Shown here: one piece after another, positions 10,901 through 19,967 of the stretch
How the letters are laid out: each line of letters opens with the position of its first letter
Numbering within the stretch: position 1 is the stretch's first letter
Origin: Clusia tigrina
Lineage: Eukaryota > Arthropoda > Insecta > Diptera > Clusiidae
Assembly: GCA_920105625.2 (NCBI GenBank)
Contig: CAKKTE020000090.1
Coordinates: 1,588,501 to 1,652,500 of the forward strand
Length of the DNA stretch: 64,000 nucleotides
Direction: 5' to 3'
Translations under genes and position numbers: made by a program
Notes under the pieces: generated by a model
Told to the model about the DNA's origin: nothing
Database searches by the model: none
What the model saw: only the letters and a program-made list of their open reading frames with translations

Positions 10901-11485
10901 TTCTGCAAACAATACGAAATCGATCTACACATAACCTCCTTTCAACAAACAAGCAGCAATGGTCCTGTAGAAAGACTACACTCAACACTCACTGAAATAT
11001 ACCGTCTTATACTATCAAAACGAAAAGAAAATAAATTAACAATAGAACACGAAGAAATCCTATCAGAAGTCTTAATAACTTATAATAATGCAATCCATTC
11101 TTTAACTAAAACTACACCATACGAACTTTTCTTCGGAAGACCTTACAAATTTTCCAAAAACATCAAATTTACAACTGAACACGACTATCTTACGAAATTA
11201 AATGAATTTCTTGAAGAATTGTACCCGCAAATTAAAGAAAAAATAAACAATATAGTCACAAAACGGACTCAAAAATTAAATGAAACTAGAGAAAACCTAG
11301 AAACTAGGCTAGAAAATGAGGTAATCTTCAGAAAGGAAGCAAGGCGTAATAAACTTACTCCTAGATTCTCAAAACACACTATAGCTAAAGATAATAAATT
11401 AACCGTGATAACGAAAGAAAACAAAAAAATACACAAAGGCAAGCTTAGACGAAAACAAGCAATAAAAAAAGAAACACAATCGTAA
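7913..11485 (+). CDS. pol: Gypsy A Pol: protease, RT, RNase H, integrase
   Basis: An open frame of about 1,190 codons, entered by -1 shift near 7913; it has no ATG near its N-terminus (7973 is a TTG). The order is gypsy-type: protease FLLDTGAS (residue ~20 from 7973), reverse transcriptase with FSTLDLASGFHQI, VRMPFGLKNAPSTFQ and catalytic VYLDDIIIYS (~430), RNase H with LTTDASNYALGAIL (~575) and TDHKPLTW, the integrase zinc domain H..H..CEKCK (~842-885), then DDE core residues in HIDIY (~910), CDQGTEF (~964) and NGPVERLH (~1000). No stop or frameshift was seen, so this copy could be active, or mobilise others, if transcribed. Confidence 0.95.
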   Translation, partial: SHIGLKRPTGYIELNKHGRTLPYITIQSPFGRPLRFLLDTGASASFINPEYIPKSQQFNCETTTITTVFKKYELNKYSIIPIFTEFNQPGHFKFLLFQFHNYFDGLLGLDSLTLLNAKIDLEKNILVTQNATNSIKLKPNFTSGEIKIHAKSKTLAKLPVDNQNGNIYVPTIEIQPNIYITEGLYNSTNWYSIIEITNYSNQDHILFLEQPLKVESYESSKFIEVQNFNNIEDNFQTPKDTYKTIRTDHLNEEECKKLLKLCKFYEEIFYKDGNKLTFTNQIKHQINTTDNIPIYTKSYRYPYVHKQEVQKQISNMLEQGIIRHSYSPWSSPVWVVPKKLDASGKQKWRLVIDYRKVNDKTISDRYPLPNISEILDKLGKCLYFSTLDLASGFHQIEMDTKDIPKTAFTVEGGHFEYVRMPFGLKNAPSTFQRVMDNVLKDLIGKVCLVYLDDIIIYSTSLQEHLENLKLVFEKLKESNFKIQLDKSEFLKKEIAYLGHVITTEGIKPNPMKIHAIKSFPLPKTRTEIKSFIGLISYYRKFIKDLAKLTKPLTNCLKKGNAITINNQYIEAFETCKNILTNDPILIHPDFSKPFVLTTDASNYALGAILSQGRVGSDKPICFASRTLSESETNYSTIEKELLAIVWATKYFRPYLFGRKFQIVTDHKPLTWLMSLKEPNSKLVRWRLKLEEFDYEILYKKGKANTNADALSRIRINNTKKNNDHELNANQEDNLTTIHSSDENLNDGIEISERPLNDFNLQLILEATNKGSPMTVETVFKNKQRRIIRNLLFDEHSMINIFKTLIPPNKITAIFCDDNIFRIVQSTFSKYFSENKLFRLIRCTEKVKDIRSEEEQEKTIKDYHERSNHRGINESLAHLQRQFYFPLMKNKITNIINNCEKCKNFKYDRHPPKPHYNITEMPSKPLDIIHIDIYSINHHQILTLVDKFSKFAAGYTLSNRSSITVLNSIKQYIRFYGVPKKIVCDQGTEFTAIIFQEFCKQYEIDLHITSFQQTSSNGPVERLHSTLTEIYRLILSKRKENKLTIEHEEILSEVLITYNNAIHSLTKTTPYELFFGRPYKFSKNIKFTTEHDYLTKLNEFLEELYPQIKEKINNIVTKRTQKLNETRENLETRLENEVIFRKEARRNKLTPRFSKHTIAKDNKLTVITKENKKIHKGKLRRKQAIKKETQS

Positions 11486-11560
11486 ATTCCTAAATGTACC
11501 AATACTGTTAACATCTATCTCAGATGTTGTATCCATCGCGGATATACACAGTAAAGTTGC

Positions 11561-11647
<87 letters not shown>

Positions 11648-11953
11648 TTTATAAAATAAAAAATAATTACACTGCGATCTCACTGAATATGAGCACTCCA
11701 GTAAGAAAACACACTGCGATCTCACTGAATATGAGCACTCCAGTATAACAAATTCAAACATGAAACCTAGTGCCTTAAAAAGCCAGATTTCTATGTCACA
11801 TAAAACTAATTATTTTCCTTCACAACAAATCTAAAACGATGAATATAAACAAACAAAATATCACACTGCGATCTCACTGAATATGAGCACTCCAGTAAGA
11901 AAACACACTGCGATCTCACTGAATATGAGCACTCCAGTATAACCAATTTAAAC
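11486..11953 (+). repeat. Homopolymer, (TA)n and nested tandem repeats between pol and env relic
   Basis: After pol there is an A run of about 47 bases (11562-11608) and a (TA)n run to about 11640. Then a 194-bp tandem duplication begins: each copy holds a 42-bp unit (CACTGCGATCTCACTGAATA...) twice, at 11670 and 11712, and again at 11864 and 11906. The second 194-bp copy runs on into the env relic, whose ATG at 11954 has a twin at 11760. No gene is seen in the repeats themselves. Confidence 0.85.
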
Positions 11954-12858
11954 ATGAAACCTAGCGCCTCAAAAAGCCAGATTTCCATTTCATATAACAC
12001 AAATTATTTTTCTTCATCGACAATCTACATTCACAATGATGAATATAAATACAAAAGAAAACAAACACAGTACTTAAATCAAATCAATTACAACATAGAC
12101 TTATTAATGAACCATTTATCAAATATTGCAGAAGCAATTATTTTAAGTAAACTAAACGCCATTCCAAAATTCTTATTAAATCAAGCTGCAATTGAAAACG
12201 TCTTAAAGAAACAAAACATAAACATTGTCTGAAATAAACACATTTATGAATTGCTTGAACTACAAGCATATTAAAATAAATCAAATATTATATTCAATAT
12301 ACGCATACCAAATATGTTACCCAACAAATATTATTTTTATCATATAATCCCACCAATTCAAATAAACAAAACAAAATCGATAACAACAAAACCATTTATA
12401 ACCTATAATGAATATAACATACAACTTTCAAATACACGATGCCCCAAAATAGAAGACACTTACTACCGCGCTGAATCCAACAACCAAGAGAGAACTGACT
12501 CTTCAAACTGCATAGGAAAATTGATGAACAATCAACCTGCTTATTGCCCAATAGATGACATAGGACATACCGAATCAATTACACAGCCAGAACATAATTA
12601 TATGTATATTATTTGTCAATGTTCCAAAAACTAATAAATTCTACTTGCAGCACTAAACCCCACACTATAGAAGGTACAGCACTACTTCACTATCAGCACT
12701 GCTCCGTCGAAATAATCCGAATAGTCCCCAAGATAACCCAAGTGTATATTAGGATGAAATTCATATACTACCACCACCCAATAACTACCTACATCCACCG
12801 AAATCTTAAGCGTACAAAAATTAAGAGACTACCACATGAGCATCGGAATACAACTTGA
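11954..12858 (+). pseudogene. env: Gypsy A env relic, broken
   Basis: Third ORF position of an errantivirus. From the ATG at 11954 the frame shows an env-like helical stretch (LLMNHLSNIAEAIILSKL) and is then cut by a TGA at 12230-12232 and a TAA near 12272. It continues in the same frame through a PPIQINKTKSI-type stretch and Cys-containing segment to 12634. It then shifts frame near 12620, reading on to about 12858. Resemblance is to the baculovirus-F-like envelope proteins of gypsy-group elements, judged by pattern and position only. No signal peptide, furin site or terminal membrane segment was found, so no envelope protein is made. Confidence 0.6.
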
Positions 12859-13006
12859 ACTTGAACCCATCTCAGCAATCGTCATTCTAAACATCAGAGC
12901 ATCGACAGCATGGCACAGCATAAAACGGACAACATATAGACCTGAACCAACGAGCCTGCAACATTTCGCTCCTGCCCCGGCGTCATCCTTGTGGCCGTCG
13001 CTTTAC

Positions 13007-13020
13007 TCCAAGGGGGGAGG
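13007..13020 (+). promoter_or_regulatory. Gypsy A polypurine tract
   Basis: AAGGGGGGAGG directly before the 3' LTR start at 13021, the expected plus-strand primer site. It fixes the LTR boundary. Confidence 0.88.
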
Positions 13021-13589
13021 AATTACAGTCGCCAGACTTGATTGCCTGACATCACTAAATAATCCATACTTGTCTGGCGCCTCTTGGCCGTCGGCGTTGT
13101 TCGACCGAACTGGCCTGCATAACCGATCATCTGGCGCCGAATTACAGTCGCCAGACTTGATTGCCTGACATCACTAAATAATCCATATTTGTCTGGCGCC
13201 TCTTGGCCGTCGGCGTTGTTCGACCGAACTGGCCTGCATATCCGATCATCTGGCGCCTCTTGGCCGTCGGCGCCATGTGAGTTGGGGACAGATCGGAACG
13301 ATACCTACAGCCGCTCAGTAACACTAACTACACACTTATTCTATATTAACTCTATATACCTGCTATCTCTTTTCAAACCTCCTTTTCCTTCTCTTTTTAA
13401 AAACCTCTATCCGTAAGTTAAGAATACAATTTATTTATATATAAATACTACTAACAAATAAGTTTTAATAAAGTTTATAACGTTGAACTGACAAGTTGTG
13501 CCTTTTACTTTGAAATCAGTTGACTAAGGATTAATATATTCTTAGTGATCATATAATTTTTTATAAAAGAGCATCTACAAAACTTAAGT
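13021..13589 (+). repeat. Gypsy A 3' LTR (569 bp)
   Basis: Same length as 5623-6191, offset by 7,398 bases throughout, with no difference seen by eye, including the internal 119-bp tandem duplication. It ends CTTAAGT directly before the CGCG duplication. Confidence 0.94.
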
Positions 13590-13593
13590 CGCG

Positions 13594-15474
13594 CGATCCA
13601 AAATCTCGTAAATGTTTGACTGATGGTTTACGGTTCTGCCAAACTTCAAAAAGCGTTTGCCCATTTAAAGCTTTTGTTGGGCATCTATTGCATAGATAAA
13701 CTGCAGTATTAATCGCCTCGGCCCACAAGAACTCTTCCAGCTGTGCATGAATTAAAAGCGACTTAGCCATTTCGACAATAGTACGATTTGCACGCTCGGC
13801 CACACCATTTTGCTGAGGCGTGTAAGGAACCGTCAGCTGTCTCTTTATACCGCACTTGTTTAAATGATTTATGAAATCGTTGTTGATATATTCTTTGCCA
13901 TTGTCGCTTCGCAGCGTCTTTATCTTTTTGCCCGTTTGGCACTCAACGTACGATTTAAACAAGTTGAACTTTTCGAAAACCTCACTTTTGGCGCGCATAA
14001 AGTACACATAGATTTTGCGTGAAAAATCGTCAATGAATGTCACAAAATATCGATTGCCGGCAGGGCTTTTTACGTTCATCGGTCCGCAAACATCTCTATG
14101 TATTAATTCAAGCACACTTTCTGTAACACGGTTAGCCTTCTGCGGGAACGGCAAAGCACATAATTTTGCTTGATTACACGTATCACAATTTATTTCTATT
14201 GGCATGTTTTCGATTTGAAACCCGTGAACTAGATTTTTTTCACTGATCTGCTTAAGGCTTTGGAAATTTAAGTGTCCAAACCTATTATGCCACTTTGTTG
14301 CCAGCGAAACTTCAGTTAACAAATAAAACGCACTTTCTGGTTGAATTGTGTACAGATACAAGTTGTCTTTTAACACCGCTCGTAACAATATTTCTCCTTG
14401 TTTGAATGATGTTAAATTACCGTTTTGAGCTGCTTTGTTTACTGACACAAAATTTTTGTGTAATGTCGGAACATATAAAACTTCACGCATTTCAATGTTT
14501 GAGTATTCCGTTTTAAAATAAACTGTTCCAATTCCAGGTGATTCCACAAATTTATCGGCCGCCAGAATAATTGTTGCTTTGTTCTCAGCAAACGATATAA
14601 ACATACCCCTGTCACAACACATATGTGAAGTTGCGCCGCTGTCTAGACACCATGTACTTTTTCGCTGCTCGGCGACACTGCAATGCATCAAACAGTTTGT
14701 TTGCTCTCCTCCTGTGTTTCGTTTGGTGTTATTTTTCTTGCTTGTACACTCTGACACACGATGCCCTGGCTTCCCACACATAAAGCATTTGCCAAAAAAA
14801 CGACGGTTATCGTTACTTCTTTTGTTACCATCGTCACGACGTCTGCTGCTTTGCTGTACTTTTGTGTGTGCGTAAACTGCTTGGACCGAACATTCGCGTT
14901 CGTCTCTTTCTTGTTTGCGCGCTCCTTCTTCTAGAAGTTTCAGTTTTACCGTTTCAAACAGCGGTAGCTGATCCCGTGTCTCAATAGCAACAACAAAATT
15001 TTCAAATGAGTTTGGCAAACTGGAGAGAAGCATTATTGTTTTTAACTCATCAATAATTTTGATGTCCAGTTCTGCCAACTTTTCTATTGTTTCTGTAAAG
15101 GAATTTACATATTGAGCCACATTTTCGCCTTGTTTCATATTGAGACGCAAAAGTTTTTGGTAAAGCTGTACTTTACGAACTGGTCCGACTGACACATGCA
15201 CATCGCGTAATTTTGTCCATGCCTCTGATGAAGTTTCGCACAACTTTATGTGCTGAAGCTGTGACGGCGTTACGTTTAATATTATGCATGCCAATGCCTT
15301 TTGATCTGTTGAAGACCATTTTTCTGTTTCTTCACTTGAGGATTTTTCAACAAGTACATATTTACAACACACGACATTCCATAATTCCGATGTTATAAGT
15401 ACGCTACGCATAGACATACACCACACATCATAATTGTATTCACCAAGTTTTTCTATTTGGTGTGACACGCTCAT
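13594..15474 (-). pseudogene. gag-pol: Copia gag-protease-integrase half, cut by gypsy A
   Basis: Open for over 620 codons from the ATG at 15474. The gag region is followed by a CCHC knuckle CFMCGKPGHRVSEC (~residue 230), protease CLDSGATSHM (~275), the integrase zinc domain HNRFGHLN...CDTCNQAK (~395-435), then the catalytic core with HRDVCGP (D), LRSDNGKEY (D) and PQQNGVAERANRT (E). The frame ends inside the gypsy A LTR: the last ~10 codons before the stop at 13561 belong to the inserted LTR. Across the insertion the frame continues at 5618 when one CGCG copy is counted. Apart from that insertion this half looks intact. Confidence 0.92.
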
Positions 15475-15573
15475 TATTTCTTTTGTTCTGAATTCACTGA
15501 GGATTTATTCACTTTAATAATGTCTTTACTTTTTCCGAACCACTTTTCTGTATTTAGGTAACCGAAACGCGTT

Positions 15574-15587
15574 CTGGACCCATAACC
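15574..15587 (-). promoter_or_regulatory. Copia primer-binding site, half-tRNA-iMet type
   Basis: On the plus strand CTGGACCCATAACC lies two bases from the 5' LTR. It matches the anticodon-stem/loop part of insect initiator tRNA-Met (CTGGGCCCATAACC) with one mismatch, rather than a tRNA 3' end. Drosophila copia is known to prime minus-strand DNA from an internal cut in tRNA-iMet, so this element probably does the same. Confidence 0.8.
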
Positions 15588-15589
15588 TT

Positions 15590-15762
15590 TGTTGGGATTT
15601 TTAGTTATGTTCGAAGTTAAAGTTTTTATTCAGAACTAAATTATACAGAATGTTACAAAAGTAAGAAGTAAGAAGAGAAAAGAAAAATATGATCATTTAC
15701 TTTAAGACGGATGTTGCCAGATTATTATATTTAGCTTATATTACAAGCAAACAATTTTAACA
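15590..15762 (-). repeat. Copia 5' LTR (173 bp)
   Basis: Same TGTTGGGA...TTTTAACA sequence as 3379-3539, with 12 extra bases around 15640-15655. In the minus orientation this copy lies upstream of gag and would hold the promoter. Confidence 0.93.
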
Positions 15763-16074
15763 CAAAACATAGAAGCCAGCCGAGTCAAAACATTCCGCGA
15801 AGCTGAGGATATAGCGGAAGAAGCAGACAAAATCATATTCTCAGGCAAACTTTCAACGAGACGTGGCAACACATATGAATACAATTGTAACAGCCAGCAC
15901 ACAAGACAAACATACCACCCACAAACTTGCACACAATCACCAAATTACAGAACCCCACAAAATACAGCCCTTAACAGCAATAAAACCTTTAACCATATAC
16001 AGCCACACAACTTTAGAAACCACGATAATTACAGATATACATAGAGACCACACTATACTCAAAATAATTACACA
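15763..16074 (+). mobile_element. Gypsy C gag fragment between copia and gypsy B
   Basis: Continues the gag frame that stopped at 3378: the plus strand reads IEASRVKTFREAEDIAEEAD, then KIIFSGKLSTRRGN, and then a Gln/Asn/Thr-rich tail, typical of a Gag C-terminal part. The frame breaks up after about 16040. It is bounded on the right by the CACA duplication of gypsy B and continues at 22650. Confidence 0.75.
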
Positions 16075-16459
16075 TGTCATGGATAACGGTCATTGAACTA
16101 ACAGACATATGAATCTAATGACCTAAAATCAATTAACAATTGCAAAGTGTGCAACATTCCAAAGTGGTGCCGATATGAGACACCAACATTCAAGACGACG
16201 GTCAACGACCGTGAAATGTGAGCCAGCACACATACGTCTCAAATAACTGACCCTTATCCATCGATACCTCTTGAGTCATCGAACAGTGATGTCATCGACG
16301 ACTCAACTATTTTAAGTATAAATATAAGTCCAACATTGTAATTGTAACACAGTAGATAGTCGAGAGTCAATAGTTAATAGTCGACTGTTAATGATTAATG
16401 TTCGATCAATAAAGTAACATTTTTAACCATGAACTTAAAAACACCGTCTAATCATTACA
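16075..16459 (+). repeat. Gypsy B 5' LTR (385 bp)
   Basis: Starts TGTCATGG and ends CATTACA. A TATA-like AGTATAAATATAAG lies near 16315 and AATAAA near 16407. It differs from the 3' copy by A/C in the GTGTGC.ACATTCC context and A/G in CAAG.CGACGG. Confidence 0.93.
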
Positions 16460-16473
16460 TGGCGACCGTGGCA
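16460..16473 (+). promoter_or_regulatory. Gypsy B primer-binding site (tRNA-Arg type)
   Basis: TGGCGACCGTGGCA directly follows the 5' LTR. The mdg1/412 group uses tRNA-Arg, with the very similar site TGGCGACCGTGACA. Confidence 0.8.
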
Positions 16474-16668
16474 TAAGTGACGCTAAAAATAAATAAATTT
16501 TAAAAATAAATATTTTTTTTAATAACAAAAAGTGTAACTTCAGTGAATATTTGCTTACAATAGACAATTGCTGAAAATGAACTGCTAAGCATAAAAAAAA
16601 CAAAAGTGGGAAAAATTTAAAAAAAGATAAAGTATAGAAATATCCATGAAAAAACTTCAATCAACACC

Positions 16669-16938
16669 ATGGGTTGGTGGAAAAAAGCAATAAGTATAGT
16701 GATGATAGCAATTTCTGGCTATGAAGTGGGAAAAGAAGTGCAACAGAAGAATACAGAAGTTGTAAAATATATAGACAAATACCAAGAGAAAAGTAACAAT
16801 CAAAACATCAAAACAATACCTTGGGAAATTATGTGTTTAATCGGAGCCTTGGTGCTAATAATGGCAATACATTCTGCACTCAAAAACTATTTAAAACGAA
16901 GGATACAACGTGTGGAAACACCAGCGGTCAGGATCTAA
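16669..16938 (+). CDS. Small leader ORF: predicted single-pass membrane protein
   Basis: An 89-codon ORF between the primer site and gag, in a strong start context (CACCATGG). The peptide starts MGWWKKAISIVMIAISGYEV, a mildly hydrophobic N-terminus. A charged, Gln/Asn-rich middle follows, then a clear membrane-length hydrophobic segment (about residues 50-70, IPWEIMCLIGALVLIMAIHS) and a basic tail (LKNYLKRRIQR). Two tiny upstream ORFs precede it. I do not recognise the family. Upstream ORFs may occur in related elements but I cannot confirm this one. It could be a chance ORF, but its length, start context and amphipathic layout argue for coding. No function is claimed. Confidence 0.55.
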   Translation: MGWWKKAISIVMIAISGYEVGKEVQQKNTEVVKYIDKYQEKSNNQNIKTIPWEIMCLIGALVLIMAIHSALKNYLKRRIQRVETPAVRI

Positions 16939-17207
16939 ACTATCTGAAAAACTATCTGGAGAAGAATTGCAGCTTCGTAAAGGACAACAAAAATCATCAT
17001 CATATAAGATAAGCAATATTATTAAATTCAATTTCACAATATAAAACTAATAGTTACAACTAAGTATTCACATTAAAAACACCGTGCAAGCAACAACACA
17101 CAAATAACAAGAAAATAATATAAACAAATAGACAAAATTAAGCTTTTTATTAAAACATGTAAATTTATCAATGTTGCAATTTCCTAATTACGTATGAATC
17201 ATTTATT

Positions 17208-18449
17208 ATGTCCTCACCAATCACATGGGACAAAGTTTTGAGAAAATTGCATGAAATAAAGATCACTTTTGACAAATCGTACAAATGTTTAAATAAAACA
17301 CCCCTACCATCCAAAATTACTCAACTAAAACATATTGGTATTCTTGCATGTCAGCATAATACAATTGCCAATTTAGGTAGGACAATTTACCCGGTACTTA
17401 GCACAGACCATAAGCTAGAATTCGAAAATTATTTCACTTCCATTAAAAATAGACTGAAAGTACTTTTTAATAAATTACAAGTACCACAAGAAGTACCAAC
17501 AAGTATAACAAAATTACTTGACCTGACTCTGACTATTCATTCATTACTTTGCAGCGAAAGCTCTGACACAGATACTGACTCATTAGAAGACACATTAAAA
17601 GAACAAAACGAAATAAACAATCTCAGCAATATGACACCTATCGAGTTCATTAACACTGCAACGAAATTGCTTCCAGAGTTTGATGGCAAAATTGAAAATT
17701 TAAATAAATTCATAAACGCCATTGATTTATTGGAAACCATAAAAGAAACCCATGAAAACATAGCAATTTCATTAATAAAAACGAAATTAACTCACTCAGC
17801 AAGTACATTGATAACAAACGAGAGTACTATTCAAGCAATCAAAAGCAAATTACTTGCAAACGTGAAATACGAATCTCCACATAGTATTTCAGCCAGACTT
17901 AATACCGTAAAGCAGCATAATAAAAGCGACAGTGATTTTGCCAAAGAAATTGAAACTTTATCATTGCAATTGGAGCAATCATTTATTGCGGACGGTTTGA
18001 CGACTGCACTAGCAAAAAGCTACTCCACTCAACATGCAGTGAAAACAATAAAAACAAATGCGAAATCTGAAGAGGTAAAATTGCTAATGAGGGCAGGTCA
18101 GTTCCCAACAGTAGGAGACGCTATTACAAAATTTCTTGAGTTAAGTTCGGAAAGTTCAGGAACTTTACAAGTAAATTACATCAACAAATTTCGAAATTCC
18201 AACGTAAGATATAGGGGTCGTGGAAACAGATCATATCGTGGACAAAGAAGCTCTTCGAACCGGAATTATAATACACGGCGTAACGACTCTCACTCTGATA
18301 ACAGAGACAACAATAATAGAAATAGAAATTATGGACATAACAATAATTATAGAGGACGCAGACATAATAATGGAAACGTTCGGTATACAGAGGCGTCGGA
18401 AAACGGGGATGTCCCCCAGTCCGCCCAACTGGGGAATGTATCGAATTAA
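17208..18449 (+). CDS. gag: Gypsy B Gag
   Basis: 413-residue Gag, fully open. The N-terminal half is helical and Lys/Leu-rich. A capsid-like core follows at about residues 145-320 (FINTATKLLPEFDGKIENLN, then SKLLANVKYESPHSISARLN). The C-terminus has no CCHC knuckle and is instead rich in Arg, Gly, Asn and Tyr (RGRGNRSYRGQRSS, NYRGRRHNNGN), i.e. RGG-like boxes that probably bind RNA. The pol frame is -1 and already open before the gag stop, so a -1 shift is expected; no canonical slippery heptamer was found in the overlap. Confidence 0.9.
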   Translation: MSSPITWDKVLRKLHEIKITFDKSYKCLNKTPLPSKITQLKHIGILACQHNTIANLGRTIYPVLSTDHKLEFENYFTSIKNRLKVLFNKLQVPQEVPTSITKLLDLTLTIHSLLCSESSDTDTDSLEDTLKEQNEINNLSNMTPIEFINTATKLLPEFDGKIENLNKFINAIDLLETIKETHENIAISLIKTKLTHSASTLITNESTIQAIKSKLLANVKYESPHSISARLNTVKQHNKSDSDFAKEIETLSLQLEQSFIADGLTTALAKSYSTQHAVKTIKTNAKSEEVKLLMRAGQFPTVGDAITKFLELSSESSGTLQVNYINKFRNSNVRYRGRGNRSYRGQRSSSNRNYNTRRNDSHSDNRDNNNRNRNYGHNNNYRGRRHNNGNVRYTEASENGDVPQSAQLGNVSN

Positions 18450-19061
18450 ATGAGCACAGAATTTTAAATGTAAACCTCTGTTTAAACAATTACATCAGAA
18501 TAAAATCATCCTTAAGTCAGTCCACCTCTACATTTCTTTTAGATACAGGATCAGATATAAGTCTCTTCAAAACAAACCATGTAGACAATGCTACAATAAA
18601 TATAAATCAAATATTCAACCTCAGAGGTATAGGCAGTGGTACAATAAAAACACTCGGTGTCACACAAGCAAGTCTATACATAAATAATTTCACAATATCT
18701 CATAATTTCCACATAGTGGATGATTCTTTCCCGCTACCTTGTGATGGTATAATAGGCTATGATTTCATAAAAAATTATAATTGTGTATTAGACTACCAAA
18801 ATTCTGGTCCAAGTTGGCTCATTATTAGGCCAAACTGTTTAAATATTGAACTAGAAATCGAAATATTGAATTCACATCAGGGAAAATACTCTCACTCCCA
18901 GCAGGAGCGGAGGTCATTAGAAAAATCGACATAACAAGTACGGAAAATGACCTCTTAATACCCAATCAGGAACTTGAAGATGGTGTTTTCATAGCAAATA
19001 CAATCGTTAATACAAAAACCCATATGTTCGAATTATTAATACAAAGGATAACAACCTTTTT
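18450..19061 (+). pseudogene. pol: Gypsy B pol, protease and linker, frameshifted
   Basis: In the -1 frame the chain leaves gag through PTGECIELNEHRI and reaches the protease signature FLLDTGSDISLF (near 18540), then the second protease motif DGIIGYDFI (~18740). The frame is lost near 18865 and resumes in another frame (LSLPAGAEVIRKIDI). A further one-base change near 19030 shifts it again into the frame of the RT segment. Each break looks like a single-base indel, so the protease-RT linker cannot be translated as one piece. Confidence 0.8.
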
Positions 19062-19967
19062 TTGCAGCAAAGCACAATAAGAACAGAAAACCTTGATGAC
19101 TATTACATTGTTAAACTAGATAAACAAAATAACAATCAAGAACGACAAACCAAAATTTTGAATAAATTAGCAAACAACTGCCCAATACTTCATAGAGAAA
19201 AACTAGTTCAACTCGCTTCAAACTACACAGACGTATTTGCTTTAGAAAGCGATGCGTGTACATACAACAATTTTTATAAACAGAAATTACACTTAAACGA
19301 AAATAATCCGGTTTACATAAAAAACTATAGGACTCCTCATACTCATAAAGCCGAAATAAATAAACAAATGGAAAAACTGCTTAGAGATGATATCATTGAA
19401 CCGTCAGTCTCAGAGTATAATAGCCCTATACTTTTAGTCCCGAAGAAATCCTTACCAAATTCCTCGGAAAAAAAATGGAGACTTGTAATAGACTACAGAC
19501 AAGTCAATAAAAAATTAGCATCAGACAAGTACCCATTGCCTAGAATTGACGATATCCTTGACCAGTTAGGTCGTGCGAAGTATTTTTCGTGTTTGGATTT
19601 GATTTCAGGTTTTCATCAAATAGAGCTTGCGGAAAATTCAAGAAACGTTACATCATTCTCAACCGAACAAGGATCCTTTAAATTCAAAAGATTACCTTTT
19701 GGATTAAAAATAGCCCCAAACTCCTTTCAAAGGATGATGAATATTGCATTTTCTGGACTAGGACCGGGGAAAACTTTTATATATATGGACGACCTCATAG
19801 TCATTGGATGCTCCGAAAAACATATGTTAGCAAATTTAAAATCAGTTTTCGAGATCTGCAGGAAAACAAATATTAAGTTGCATCCGGACAAGTGTAAATT
19901 CTACGATTCACAAGTCACCTTCCTAGAACATAAATGCACAGACCAAGGCATTCTTCCAGAATTATAG
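19062..19967 (+). pseudogene. pol: Gypsy B pol, reverse transcriptase (truncated by deletion)
   Basis: The RT domain is open for about 300 codons: KWRLVIDYRQVNKK, FSCLDLISGFHQIEL, FKRLPFGLKIAPNSFQRMM and the catalytic box FIYMDDLIVIG (YMDD rather than the YLDD of gypsy A). The thumb begins (TFLEHKCTDQGILPE) and is then cut. The sequence jumps directly to codons for RRFISNFANH in a different frame, so the expected stretch of roughly 25-30 codons is missing. A TAG at 19965-19967 ends the frame. Confidence 0.88.

Larger units (their letters stand above)
5623..13589 (+). mobile_element. Gypsy element A (17.6/297-like errantivirus type), near intact
   Basis: A 7,967-bp Ty3/gypsy element on the plus strand, inserted in the copia integrase. 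It has 569-bp LTRs (5623-6191 and 13021-13589) with no difference seen by eye, a tRNA-Ser-type primer site, gag, pol in the -1 frame, an env relic, and a purine tract next to the 3' LTR. The duplication CGCG flanks it (5619-5622, 13590-13593), matching the 4-bp duplications of gypsy-group elements. The lack of TG...CA ends and the frameshift layout also fit the 17.6/297 group. Identical LTRs and open gag and pol suggest recent movement. Confidence 0.95.
3379..15762 (-). mobile_element. Copia (Ty1/copia) LTR retrotransposon, minus strand, interrupted
   Basis: Complete Ty1/copia element in minus orientation: 3' LTR 3379-3539, 5' LTR 15590-15762. About 4.4 kb of its own sequence is split by gypsy element A with its target duplication (5619-13593). 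The domain order on the minus strand is gag zinc knuckle, DSG protease, integrase, RT (YVDD), RNase H, i.e. integrase before RT, which defines copia. The flanking 5-mers CAAAC/CAAAA are an imperfect target duplication. Ignoring the element restores the gag frame of old gypsy C. The LTRs differ by a 12-bp indel and about one substitution. The RT/RNase H half carries frameshifts, so the copy is dead. Confidence 0.93.

Noticed and set aside
11670..11942. CRISPR-like array
   Set aside because: Four 42-bp copies in two pairs without regular unique spacers, inside a eukaryotic retrotransposon; a simple nested tandem duplication.
13142..13416. Small ORFs inside the gypsy A LTRs
   Set aside because: Present identically in both LTRs and formed by the 119-bp tandem repeat; no protein family recognised.
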